From positions 738,287 to 799,139 of the forward strand of contig BFEA01000380.1 of the NCBI GenBank assembly GCA_003427395.1: 60,853 bases of DNA, in the 5' to 3' direction. Under the pieces are notes generated by a model. The model worked only from the letters and a program-made list of their open reading frames with translations, was not told where the DNA came from and made no database searches. Source of the DNA: Chara braunii. Lineage: Eukaryota > Streptophyta > Charophyceae > Charales > Characeae. Below are positions 45,045-55,361 of the stretch, one piece after another; position 1 is the stretch's first letter, and every line of letters begins with the position of its first letter. The position numbers and the translations under genes were made by a program.

Positions 45045-45135
45045 CGCATGGGTGCGGAGTCTTGAGCCCACAACCTCAGACCACAATGCGCATTTCCAAC
45101 CGGTGTCCTAACCACTGAGCCAGTGATGGGAAAGA
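45045..45135 (-). repeat. tRNA-like sequence with A and B boxes
   Basis: Minus strand: ACTGGCTCAGTGGTTAGGAC (A box) and GTTGTGGGCTCAAGACTCC (B box), with an extended spacer as in Ser/Leu tRNAs. T-stem and acceptor do not pair well, so a SINE head or tRNA pseudogene is likelier than a working gene. A SINE-B-like end (GTGGGCCTGCTCTTG then A-rich) follows at 45198-45238 on the plus strand. Confidence 0.5.
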
Positions 45136-45304
45136 TGGGAATTTAGTCTCCAACGAAAAGTTTGGAGGTCCCGCAGAGACTTGGCCTACCGAGCCCCCGG
45201 TGGGCCTGCTCTTGAAAAAAAAAAGAAAAAAAAAGAAGGAAATGTTACATCAAAAAATTGTCTTTTATCCGAGGTTGTTTGTATTGAGATAAATCATGTC
45301 TGTA

Positions 45305-45560
45305 ATCCTATCCAAGGCCATACTCACACTAGTACTTCCCTGAATGAATCTGACCAGCATAAAGCCAAGAATTGCCACAAAATCCTTCTTTTTTTTTTGT
45401 CTTTTTTTTTTTTTGGTTCTTCTTCTCTATGTTCTCTTCGTGCCCTGCCAGCGAGGCATGGCGTATTCAACGTTCTGACAGGGAGAGCCATGTGCTGAGG
45501 GCATTCTCACACTTCCCTGAATGAATCTGACCAGTACAAGGGCAAATCTTAAGAAATGAC
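45305..45560. repeat. Direct duplication of a short element end
   Basis: ACTTCCCTGAATGAATCTGA at about 45331 and 45512, each preceded by a CTCACAC phrase. Related phrases occur in the hairpin at 45774-45833. Confidence 0.65.
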
Positions 45561-45627
45561 AAAAAAAAAACACTTCCTTGCAAATGCACAACCTGCACTC
45601 TTGCAAGAGGTCAGAGAGAGAGACACA

Positions 45628-45633
45628 CACACA

Positions 45634-45717
<84 letters not shown>

Positions 45718-45844
45718 NNNNNNNNNNNNNNNNNNNNNNNNNNNNNNNNNNNNNNNNNNNNNNNNGGCATTTTCGAATGAATATGACCCCATTTCTGTGC
45801 AAATGTTGCTCGGAAATGGGGCCAGATTCATTGAAAAATGTTCT

Positions 45845-45911
<67 letters not shown>
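45628..45911. repeat. Compound microsatellites around an assembly gap
   Basis: (AC)n 45628-45672, (AG)n 45673-45717, N gap 45718-45765, hairpin 45774-45833, (CT)n 45853-45878 and (AC)n 45879-45911. Confidence 0.95.
45774..45833. repeat. Hairpin, about 24 bp imperfect stem
   Basis: GAATGAATATGACCCCATTTC at the left arm (first 20: GAATGAATATGACCCCATTT) faces GGAAATGGGGCCAGATTCAT at the right. Confidence 0.8.
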
Positions 45912-45914
<3 letters not shown>

Positions 45915-46011
45915 AGTTTTATGTTGTTAGTCCTCCTTCTGTTGTATGTCCTCCCCTTGATTTTTTCGAAGTCTTTTTGTGTGCCCAATTGAGCATCCTT
46001 AAGTAGTGCTA

Positions 46012-46680
46012 AACAGTCGGTGGTTCCTGGTTTGGAGTGCCAACTGCACTATTAGGGGGGCCGCTCGGTTCGGGATGGCTGTGTTGCCTGTCGGTGATGA
46101 CGGATGGTCGTCGGAGTGTCCCCCTGGCTCAGCGGGTGGTGGGAACCAACAGTCTGCGGGGTTCTATCGTGATGTGAGTAGGTCANGTGCTGCTTTGCTC
46201 CGTGTTGGATGTGTGGACGTCCTCGTCTGCGCTCCGCCGCTGCCCTGCTGCCTGTCCCGCTTGCTTTGCGTGTGGTTCTTTGCGGGTTGATGTGTTCGCT
46301 GTGCGGTGTGGCCGTGTTGTTGGTGTTGCCTTGCGCTTCGCTGCTTCGCTGCCGTGCTGCTCATCCGTTGGTCGTGCCTTATGTGCTTGTGTGCCATGTT
46401 GGTTGGTTGCCTTGTTGCTGGTGCCTTGTGCTCCGCTCCATGGTCGCCCAGCTGCTGGTTCACTCGCTCTGTCGTCCCCTGCAGTGTTGTTGCCTTGCTT
46501 GTGTTGCCTTGTGCTTCACTACACGGCTGTCGCGCTGCGTGCCATGCCATTCCTTGCAGTCATTTTTGGCGTTGTGCAGCCGTGTTGCCTCTACTGTGTT
46601 GCCTGGTGCTTCACAGGGTTGCTGCCCGCTGCTATGTTCCTCTTGGGGACAGTCTGCCTTCAACAAGGGTCAAAGGGTTC
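46012..46680. other. G/T-rich, internally repetitive stretch upstream of a ribozyme
   Basis: Repeats variants of GTTGCCTTGTGCTTC about every 100-150 bases (46325, 46420, 46490, 46600). All plus-strand frames are unusually open (up to 218 residues, Cys/Leu/Val-rich), which follows from composition; no domain is recognised. One N at 46186. Confidence 0.55.
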
Positions 46681-46712
46681 ATGACCCAAACCATCAAATA
46701 CGGGGATTCCGC

Positions 46713-46768
46713 AGATTGTCGAGGGTTCAGCCTCCTGATGAGTCGGTGCAACTCCGACGAAACAATCT
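46713..46768 (+). ncRNA. Type III hammerhead self-cleaving ribozyme
   Basis: All parts of the hammerhead fold are present in order. Stem III: AGATTGT (46713-46719) with ACAATCT (46762-46768), 7 bp. Cleavage triplet GTC ends at 46720. Stem I: GAGG (46721-46724), loop GTTCAG, CCTC (46731-46734). Core box CTGATGA (46735-46741). Stem II: GTCGG (46742-46746), loop TGCAACT, CCGAC (46754-46758). Core GAA (46759-46761) with the A-U pair at the base of stem III. Every conserved core base is the consensus one. Open stem III makes it type III, the kind known in plant retrozymes and viroid-like RNAs. I see no second copy nearby, so its host element is unknown. Confidence 0.93.
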
Positions 46769-46771
46769 ATC

Positions 46772-47689
46772 ATTAGTTTTTATTTTTTATTTTTTTCGCT
46801 TTGTGTTTTTCTGTTACTTGGTCTGTTGTCTACTTTGTTGTCTTGTTGCCTTATTGCTTTTTTGACTTCCTGTCTGTGGTTTCACCCCAATTATGGGTGC
46901 TTTGATTTCTCCTGTGGTATGGATTATTTTGTGGAAAAATCTTGAGGTCTTTCTTCTTAGGCAATCGTGTATGCATGCCCTGTTACGCTGCTTGCCGCGT
47001 TCGCAGGGTTCTGTTTATTTCAACACACACACACACACGCACACATGCACACATGCACACACACACACACAACACACAGCGAGGAAAAGGGGGGCAGGGG
47101 CGTGGTTTGGCGTTTGGCAGGTATGCGCCTCCACCCAGGTAAGTTTGTTTTCTATAAATTATGTAGGGAAATAGGTCTGTTGTTCGGCCACTCCCTCTAG
47201 AAAAAAAAATGAGTAAATTTAAAATGTTTATGATCTGGAGGGGGGGCGAACCGTGACCTCCGGCTGTTCGGGCCGTCTTGTTCGGCCCTCTGGGACCATG
47301 TCTGTGACGCATGCGCAGATGGCATGTGCGGAGATGGTGAGAGAGAGAGAGAGAGAGAAAGAGGATATGGACACACACGAGAAGCAGCAGTTGTGTGAAG
47401 GTCCAGTCCGCATCCATGAATGAACGAATGAAGAATGAATAAACCAACCTGACTACCCGGACCTGGGCCTAGGCTGAAGTGATATCCCGGCCTAGGTCTA
47501 GGTACGGGAACAACCTGGTACCGGACCAGGGTCAGGCCGATGGCCTGAAACTGGTCCGGTCTCATTGTCGGGCTGTAGGGGTACCGGTACATGATCATCG
47601 GACCTGTAAATGGATCAAGCGATACATAAAACACGCTATCCGCTGAAATAGCGGAAACCCAAAAGGAACGGCAAAGGAAACAATCCTAG
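46772..47689. other. Unassigned stretch with AC repeat
   Basis: T-rich 46775-46870, (AC)n with interruptions 47021-47070, (GA)n near 47340-47360. No gene recognised. Confidence 0.5.
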
Positions 47690-48060
47690 ATGCGGAGCAA
47701 GCTCCATGCAGGAAAAGAGATGCAATGCAGACTAAGCCTCAAGCCTAATCTATGCAACAATGTCNGGTCTGAGTCGACCCAAAAAGCAGAAAAATGTCTG
47801 ACCTGTGTCGGCCAAGAAAGAGAAAAATGTCTGACCTGTGTCGGCCAAGAAAGAGAAAAATGTATAACCTGCATCGGCCAAGCAAACTCCATGCAGGAAA
47901 AAAGATGCAATGCAGACTAAGCCTCAAGCCTAATCTATGCAACAATGTCTTGTCTGAGTCGACCCAAAAAGCAGAAAAATGTCTGACCTGTGTCAACCAA
48001 GAAAGAGAAAAATGTCTGACCGTGTCGGCCAAGAAAGAGAAAAATGTCTCCTGAGCCAAA
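47690..48060. repeat. 33 bp minisatellite nested in a 186 bp higher-order repeat
   Basis: AAATGTCTGACCTGTGTCGG repeats every 33 bases; a larger unit starting GCAARCTCCATGCAGG repeats once (47696, 47882). Both strands and several frames stay open because the unit is a multiple of 3 without stops; no gene implied. One N at 47765. Confidence 0.85.
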
Positions 48061-48869
48061 GTGGCTGAATATAAATCAACACCAGGGCCCTAAAGGCCAA
48101 AGAATAACTAAACCAATGTCCTAAGTCGAAAAAGAATGTGGCACAGTGTCACGTGACATGTACACAATGCACAATATCTGAACAAAGGAGAAGGAATCTC
48201 AGTCGCATGGCAGAGGTAAGAATGGGTGGGAAGGCGGCAGGTACAACTCTCAAAGTAAACTCCAAGGGGGCACCCACACAACCAGGTAAGGGTCATCAGG
48301 CTCAGAGGGAGAGTAACAGCACGACACCGGGCTCAATGGAAACCATCAAACATGTATCGGCAGCTGAAAGGGGAAGGACACTCACATAAGGGAGCACACA
48401 TAAGGTGAGCCTGGAAGAAGAGAGGGCTATGCCGGCATAGACATGTGGCCAAAAGCCGCGAGCAAAGAAAACGTACAGTCCAGAGGAGGGCGCGCAGTAT
48501 ACGGTAAGGCAGAAGGGCGGCAGACGGACACACCCACATAGACAGGGAAAATAGGGGTCATCACGCGACTGAAGAGTAAGCTCGAGGGTGGTGTATAGGT
48601 GGGAATGATGAGAACTCTGTAGCCGAAAAAGTGAAGTAGTCCAACTGCTGAGTCTCCAGACTGAAGTCGAGCCGAAGTAGCCTGGATGAAGTAGGAGTAA
48701 CGCAAGAACCGAGTAGAAGTCCGGAACAATGCAATGGGTACTCGGGTATTGAGGAGAAACACTTAGGTCAAAAGTCGAATGTAGAAGCCAAATGTCGAGG
48801 CCGACACCGGGAGCTGCTTCATAAGTGTCGAGGAATGATAAAAGATAGAGAGCGTATAGGGGGTATAAA
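48061..48869. other. Unassigned stretch next to a chromovirus fragment
   Basis: No recognisable gene. Could include the 3' untranslated or LTR part of the fragment at 48870-49740, but no terminal repeat partner is present. Confidence 0.4.
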
Positions 48870-49740
48870 TTAGTCACGATAGCAAGAAGGAAGTCGATGG
48901 GTACGCTGAGGGCGAAAAGAGTTGACTGCAACAACATGCCGAACTACATCCACGGGGGAAGGAGGACCCATCGATGGAGGAGGGGGAATGTTAGTGGTCG
49001 CTGAAGTAGATGGGTCAGTGGGAGGACGAGAAGTAGGAGGGGATGATGATGAAGGGAAAGAGTGAGCACGATCGTAAGCACGCACAAAAGTCATGGCATG
49101 CTTTAGGTGCTCGAGAGGCTCCCAAGTAGACTCCTCGTCAGGATACCTTTCCATCGAATGAGATACTCGAGGCGGAGAGGGTCACCATATGTCATACGCT
49201 GGGATGCGATATCAGAGACGATAAACTCCTTGTGACCCTTAATGATGATGGGAGAGGGGCGAGGGTAAGGTCGACCGTGAACCTCGGGGGAAGGTTGTCT
49301 GAAGAGGCGCAAAAAAAAAACATGGAACACGTCATATAAGTTAACACGGTACATGGAATCGGGGAGCTTCAATTTGAAGTTCACCGGACAGTGCAAGAAT
49401 AGTGCATGATCCGATATATTGACGTCTGAATTTTCGAAGTGTGTCAGCTTCGGGCTGGAAGTGACGTGCGCCGACAAGGACCTCGTCGTCAACTTTGAAG
49501 GGGTCGTGAATGCGAGAATGGTTGGCGCATGTGGCCATGCGAGTTTGGGAGTTAGCAATGCTCTCTCGAACCTTGCTAAGAAGCGCATCCATCTCCTTTA
49601 CTTCGTCGTCGAGTGTTGGGCATTTTTTGTCGGGATGGATCTGAGATGGACGAAGAAGGTCGGATGGGACACGAGGGCTATGAATCTTCCCCGGAGGCAG
49701 CCATGTGCGGCCACACAACTTCGCGGCCATATGGCGGCCG
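48870..49740 (-). pseudogene. Fragment of a second Ty3/gypsy chromovirus: integrase end plus chromodomain
   Basis: Minus strand. Reading in order: LLSKVRESIANSQTRMATCAN, then FKVDDEVLVGARHFQPEAD (integrase C-terminal region), then NFKLKLPDSMYRVNLYDVFH, HGRPYPRP, DIASQRMTYGDPLRLEYLIRWKG, and in another frame YPDEESTWEPLEHLKHA. The last two pieces together are a clear chromodomain (LVKWKGY..STWEP type), split by a frameshift near 49150. RT and LTRs are absent. The chromodomain is much better preserved than that of the element at 538-6703, so this is a different lineage. Confidence 0.8.
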
Positions 49741-49789
49741 AGTAAAGTGTCATATAGTAGAGTGTCGTGAAGCAGAGTATCGTAGAGTA

Positions 49790-49824
49790 GAGTGCGTGTG
49801 TCTGTGTGTGTGTGTGCGTATCAC

Positions 49825-49856
<32 letters not shown>

Positions 49857-49945
49857 AAGGTGTGTGTGCGTGTGTGTGTGTCTGTGTTTGTCTGTGTGTA
49901 TGTGTGTGTGTGCCCCCATGTGTGTGTGTGTGTGTGTGTCGTAGA
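49790..49945. repeat. (GT)n compound microsatellite
   Basis: Interrupted GT runs between small GTAGAGTA repeats (49755-49790 and 49940-49948). Confidence 0.95.
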
Positions 49946-50199
49946 GTAGTTTTTTTTCGAAGTTGCGGGTCATCCCCCTGCCCCCCACAGTTCGGATTTG
50001 GATCCATATCATGCGTCATCACACACAAAACCCGCACCCCCTAAGAAGTGCCCATGATTTCCCCCCCCCCCTAATAAATAGTTAAACCACCACTAGCCCA
50101 ACCGTTCGACATTTGGGGGGACTAGTAGCACAGGTTCATGAGGGCTACCAGGAGCACAGTGGGGAGAGTTGGGACGCGGCAAAATATGCATGCATTGAA

Positions 50200-50362
50200 T
50201 TGCCGCCGTGATTTTTTTTGCAATTGAAATCAAATTTTCTAAAATTTTTAATATTTTTCCTCGAAAAATCACTACGAAATCCACATATCCTCTCTTTTTC
50301 AGATTTCTTGACCTTTTCTTTTCAATGTGAAAAATCGCTAAAGTTGGAGTAGTTTTCCTGTT
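50200..50362. repeat. Satellite-like unit left of the Penelope-like element
   Basis: Matches units at about 56355-56545 and 56559-56760 on the other side (shared order: a GCGCGAC/CGCCGTG start, TTTTTAATATTTTTC, a GATCAC/ATCAC phrase, then AAAAATCGC.A.GTTGG.GTA.TTTTCC). Period about 204 bp. Confidence 0.65.
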
Positions 50363-50363
50363 A

Positions 50364-51347
50364 TATTTGCGAAAACACAATGCAGCAGGCTGCAGAGAAT
50401 TCAATTCAAATACATATGAACTCATCATTCGAGCAATCGACAAAAAAAATGCTCGTAGATAGAAACCCAGTCGTCAATTTCAAAACGAAAATTTCGTACT
50501 TTGATAAAAAATGCGTTCGTGTAACAACAGTCAAAGCACGATGCATGGCTCCTTGCGGGCATGCATCTGGCGTTCCCCGACGCCGCGTTTCGACCGGAGC
50601 CAGATCCGGTCATCCTCAGGGGGAGTTTCGAAATGAGAGAGACCTATCTAACAAGCCTATCATCTATTAATAGTATACTACTGCCTCATCCTGTATCACT
50701 ACCTTCCCGTCCCTATCTTGACCCTGTCGGCCCATAATCTTCCCAAATGTCGTACTCGGTTCTCCCCGATAGTCTCAGCGGACACCGAGCCTTTGCTCCG
50801 ATCGTCAGTTCCCATGAATCCTGCTATCCTACAAATGAACTAATCTGACCACGAAGTCGTGCAAAGAGCAGACAAATAATACCAAAGAGACCAACAGCTC
50901 GAACCGACATCTCAAGTGGCATCTGTGACAAAACTACGCAAAAGAGAAAAAAGAAAAAAGAAAAAGAAGACCAATAGCTCGAACCGACACCTCAAGTTGC
51001 ATATGAGACAAAGCAACGCAAAAGAGAAAAAAGGAAAAAACGAAAAAAACTCAGAAAAAAAAAAAATCATCAGAAAGACTTCAGCAAAAAGAACCAAACA
51101 CGACTGTGTGAGCTCAGAGACCCACTGAAGGCTCGTCAACCACCTCGGTACACACTATCCTCTACACCACAACTCGGGTTCGAATCCGCCGGGAATCATT
51201 CCAAGTTCCGTAATCTCATAACCCACTTTGCAATTTCGGTCCAGTCAGGGGCACACCTCGGCAAAACCCTTCTAACGTCCTTTGGAACAGTATAGCCGGG
51301 TAGACCTGCATCCTCAATCCGCGATTCAGCGTGAGCAGGCATTCCTC
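50364..51347 (-). repeat. Left (3') pseudo-LTR of the PLE
   Basis: Aligns with 55362-56333 from TATTTGCG to GGCATTCCTCT. It includes the 3' untranslated region, the ribozyme, an 80 bp internal tandem repeat (50889, 50969) and the C-terminal RT codons. Plus-strand CGGGTTCGAATCCG near 51174 matches a tRNA B box. Confidence 0.9.
50572..50624 (-). ncRNA. Hammerhead ribozyme (type I, short stem III) in the left pseudo-LTR
   Basis: Minus strand in order: stem I strand TCCCC; core CTGAGGA (consensus CUGANGA); stem II GACCGG, loop, CCGGTC after one extra T; core GAA; A-U closed stem III ACG, loop CGG, CGT; cleavage triplet GTC; stem I partner GGGGA. Only 3 bp in stem III, as reported for the ribozymes of Penelope-like elements, which are thought to act as dimers or in co-transcript. 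Sense orientation with the RT. Confidence 0.85.
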
Positions 51348-53611
51348 TACCCAGCATCCAATTGAAGTACACTGCTTAATTTTGTGAAGCATCCCATTGA
51401 TCATCATCCTCTTCTGCTCAGTACCCGAGAAAGTGCTAAAATCCAGAAAGCTCTTATACTCCAACTTTGCCCCTCCTTTCCAAATCAGGTCGAAGTTTTT
51501 TGCTCGATACCAACATCCTATCCTTCCATTTTTGATCTTCACTCTGCAGCTAAGAAAACCGCACTCACCACTCCCATCATCGGTCCTTTTCCAAGACATG
51601 TTCTCAAAATTCTCAATTATTATTTTTTCTTTCTCCTTTTTCTCCACTCTTTTTTCCTTCCACACAAACAACGAAACATCGTCCACTTTCAAATAATACA
51701 CACAATATACAGGCTAAAGGAGGGTTATTGGATTTCCCCATTGGGATTCCCTCCTTCTGTTTCAGTAGCCTCTCTGCACCCCACATATAAGTATTCCCCA
51801 GATCAAACTCAACCATCTCTCTTATCAATTCAAACTCAACTCTTACCCAACCATCTTCTCCTTCTTTTTTTCAAACGAAGCACCCTTCACTCTCGTTCTT
51901 ACAACGATATAACTCTTACCCTTTCTTTCGTAGTGTTCCAGTAACCAGCTAACCGCCTTCTTCACGGACTTATGCGGAAGCTTACTAAACATTTCTTTAA
52001 TATCGTAAGCCACCTCTATCACTTCGCCGCCCTTCTTCCTGCTTACCCAATCATCCACCTCCTCCAACCTAGTCTTCAACCGATGCGTCGACCTCAGATT
52101 GAAGTTGGGAGTTCTTCGGCAGAGAGAAAACCAGGTGGTTCAAAGCTCTAGCTACCCTCTGGTTTGCTTGCTTTGCTGGTTCCGAGAAAGAAGGTGAACG
52201 AAACTTCTCTGCATCCTTGTGTTTTGGAAGGACGTAAGCCTTCCCCCACGATCCTTTGTTGTCCCATTTCCCCAGCCTTGTCAGTCCCCTTTTGGTGAAC
52301 TCAATCTTGGCTTTAATCATCACTTCATCTTCGTTCCTCCACACAGCTTCAAAGGCCTTGTTTCCCCAAAACATGCCTTTCATCCCTTCCGAGTACATCT
52401 CTAGACATAGGACGAAAGTCTCTGCCGGATTTTTATCCAGCGGACAGAAGACCAGCCCATCCCACCTCTTCTTTAGCTCTCGCACTTTATCGATGAGCCC
52501 GTCCTTCTGTCGCTTACCAGGCTTAATGCAACATCTGGCTTGTTGCATGGTCCATGGCACTCCAATCCCAGATCTCACCAACTCATCATTTAACTTCCTA
52601 CACAACAATTACTGCGCATCCTTCCTTTTGCAATCAGCCGCACGGACAACATTCTTTGCGTTTAACTTACATATCCTCTCGTCAACATCTGTCCTAGTGC
52701 TTCAACGGAAAGCCACATATCCCCCCTTCTTTGGGAGGTCATACTCTGCGCACCTACAGACTACTGTCATCTGACGACTGACGTGTCGATGGTTGTGTAG
52801 AAGATCTCCAACAATCTGTTTTTTTCGCCAAACCAGTCGGAGATTCTGACAACGAAGCTTTCCTACCGCACCAGAACCGAACCGCAACTCCATCTTCCTT
52901 ATCATTAGGCGCCTCACTTCTGCCTTTGATACTCGTTCGTCGTACTTAATCCGTATCACAACCCTCTTCCAAAGGCTAACTCTGTAGCGTTTTTTTGCTG
53001 CCCCATCCACCACGTTCTTCATCGTTTTCCTCATACCCTTTCTCGAGAAGCTTTGAATATTCGTAAAGAGCTCTGCTAGCTCCTCAAGCTTCATACAACA
53101 AAGTTTCTTCCTTGACCATGGATGTTTCAACAACTTGTGTAGGAGCTTCTTCAGTATCGGGTTCCCAGGTCGCTTTTCACAAATCCTTAGCAGCTCCACT
53201 GATTCACCATCTTCAAGATACTTCTTCGCATCCTTAAGTCTTACCCCCTTACCTTTGCAGAAACAATCAGACTCACCGAACTTCCGTTTCACAACAGTCC
53301 AATCCTCATCCCAGATCTTTCCTCCTTCAGTTCGAATTAATTTATTCTTCTTTCTCTTGAGGCCGGTTAACACTTCCGTAATTCGAACTTTCTTCGTTCC
53401 CCCGTCCGTCCAAAACCTTATAATCTTATCCTTTTTGAACTGCAACTTTTTGCCTTTTTCCTCTTTCTCTCTTGCCCTTTTTCCTCTTCTTCTGCTGATT
53501 TCTCCCATCTCTCCAACCATTAACATTTAATGCTGGCAACCACCGTCTGATTAACCTTTGCTCGAGCTTAATCAACTCCTCCTTCTCTGCCACTACGATA
53601 GGAATCGCCAC
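51216..53611 (-). pseudogene. PLE reverse transcriptase ORF (frame-broken)
   Basis: In order: a basic N-terminal region (RRRGKRAREKEEKGKK), a segment ending VVCRCAEYDLPKKGGYVAFR, a TGA and later a TAA in frame (between 52702 and 52608), then WDGLVFCPLDKNPAETFVLC (the D-K-N/G box of PLEs), KAYVLPKHKD, a frameshift near 52075, YDIKEMFSKLPH (palm A box with catalytic Asp), a frameshift, GIPMGKSNNPPLACI (B box), a frameshift near 51700, VDDVSLFV (C box DD), then GFLSCRVKIKNGRIGCWYRAKN and a K/R-rich thumb ending near YPAILFQRTLEGF. All three catalytic Asp survive. No GIY-YIG nuclease visible at either end. Confidence 0.88.
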
Positions 53612-53811
53612 CTACGATTCCCATCCCCATTTCCTTAGCCAACCATAGAGTAGGTTCCTTCTCGTGTCTTGCCCCGACTACGTCCTCCCCACATGCTTGG
53701 ACCATCGATCCTCCAAGGTCTCTCTGTCTTCCCTAAGTAGGTTAGATACAGCAGGGGTCAATTAGAGCATATACGCACGAGCGAGGGTTATCCCAGCATC
53801 CCTGATTATTC

Positions 53812-55140
53812 TAAAAAACATCCCAACAACATTCCACGAACTTCCTGGCCCATGGCACCTCATATTCCAGAATCAGTAAAAAGATAGTGTTCCTTAGAAT
53901 CCGTTTTAACAGCGGCTTAAGCTGCTTCACTTCAGGATTAAGACGGCACCACTTCCTATGTTCAAAAAGCCTAATCAATAGTTTGCACGTTTCCAACTCA
54001 TGTTTTTTCCCCTTCCTCAGGGTTCTGCACTTCTCCCCTTATCTGGACTTCACCCCCGCGCGCTCCGGAAGTAGATCCCGGAACTCGTTTTCCTCTAAAA
54101 CAGTACATCACTCTTAGTTCCGTAAGAACATCCACCACATCATCAGTGCCAAAGAAAGGAATTATCGACCACTTACACATCTTCTCTAAGGTTTCAGGAT
54201 AGAACACTGCTAATGCCTTCCTCACCGCTTTACGATAAGTTGCTTCGGTAGCGAACTTGTTTCTCATAGGTACTCCGTCCCATGGGTTTTCCCCCTTAGC
54301 CAACCGTGCGGCCTGCGCTTCCGCCTTAGTAGGTCTTCCTCTCCCTTTCCTTGGTTTCTGACTCGGTGGAGTAATGGCCTCTTCCATTCTTCCAACTTTG
54401 ATTGGCGTTGTTACAGGAGGGTTGTTATCGGCCGCTCCAGTCGACTCCCTTCGTTCCATTTGTCTTTCAACGGTGTTTCCTCTTTCGAATTTTCGTCATC
54501 TTTTGAGCTCGACGAGACTACGACTTGCGTTTTCCCTTTACTCTTGTTCTTAGTATCAGTCGTTGCGCCCATCTTAGTCTTCTTGAGTAGCTTGTCCAGT
54601 TTAGCCTCATACTCCTCCCTTTGCTCCACGAGCATCTTCTTGGATTCCCACGGTCGCTTCTTCTCCTTTTCACCCTTCAACCTCAGTCTTTCCATTTCAA
54701 CCCTCGCCGCTTCTTCTTTTGCTGCTTTCTCTTCTTCATCACGTCTTTTCCTTTCCTCCGCTTCATCAACCTCCTTTTTTTTTATCAATTTGGTAGCTAG
54801 CCATTTTCCCCACTGAGGTCAAGGACTCAAGGTCTCTTTTAACTCCCGACTTATCACGACTGAGGGGCCTGCTCCTCCTCCTCCACCCTGCCTCCCTTGT
54901 AATCCTGGGCACTGACTTTTGTAGTGACCAACCTCCCCACACTCATAACACCTGATTTGCCTTCCGCTGTTCCCATATCCCCTACTTCCGTAATCGTCCG
55001 AAATCCAGCGAGTCCTTTCCTCACCTCTTCGTCCTCTTCTCTCACCACGTCCTCTTTCCCTCCTGTCATTCCAGTCTGTGCTTTCATACCCTCCCGATTC
55101 TTCGCTCCTTCCCAGTTGTCACCTCGCCGGTAACTCATCT
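53812..55140 (-). pseudogene. PLE ORF1 with zinc knuckle and coiled coil
   Basis: Frame-broken. Zinc knuckle at 54909-54950: CYECGEVGHYKSQC, a perfect C-x2-C-x4-H-x4-C. Then a TGA (54819-54821) and, in the same frame, a highly charged helical region (KEVDEAEERKRRDEEEKAAK and following 60 residues), a probable coiled coil. After a frameshift near 54440: KPRKGRGRPTKAEAQAARLA and YRKAVRKALAVFYPETLEKM, function unknown, then decayed sequence to about 53812. Being between the pseudo-LTRs it belongs to the PLE. A Gag-like role (RNA binding) is inferred from the knuckle. Confidence 0.7.
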
Positions 55141-55361
55141 TGTCCTCCTACTATTTGCCTTCACTCCTTGCTGCTCTCATGACCATTGTTCCACTTTAGT
55201 TCACGTCTTGGTTACATAACCGGTTACCAGCACGCGCTTGAATCTTCCTCTCCGAGTACTTATCTTGTTGCTAATTGCAGATCTCATTCACGGACCCGGG
55301 ACCTTCATCACCACCATCATCTAAGTAATCTCCCTCAGCTGGTTATGATGCTTGCTAGAAG

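Noticed and set aside
45045-45135. Functional Ser/Leu tRNA gene
   Set aside because: T-stem and acceptor pairing are poor; more likely a SINE head or pseudogene.
46187-46865. Cys/Leu/Val-rich frames of 156 to 218 residues as genes
   Set aside because: Three overlapping plus-strand frames are open at once because of repetitive G/T-rich composition, and they run through the ribozyme.
51060-51075. CTGATGA on the minus strand in the PLE repeat as a second ribozyme
   Set aside because: No stem II and no GAAA follow; poly(T) instead.
51110-51195. tRNA gene with perfect B box in the PLE repeat
   Set aside because: The upstream half does not form D and anticodon arms on that strand; kept only as a note in the pseudo-LTR.
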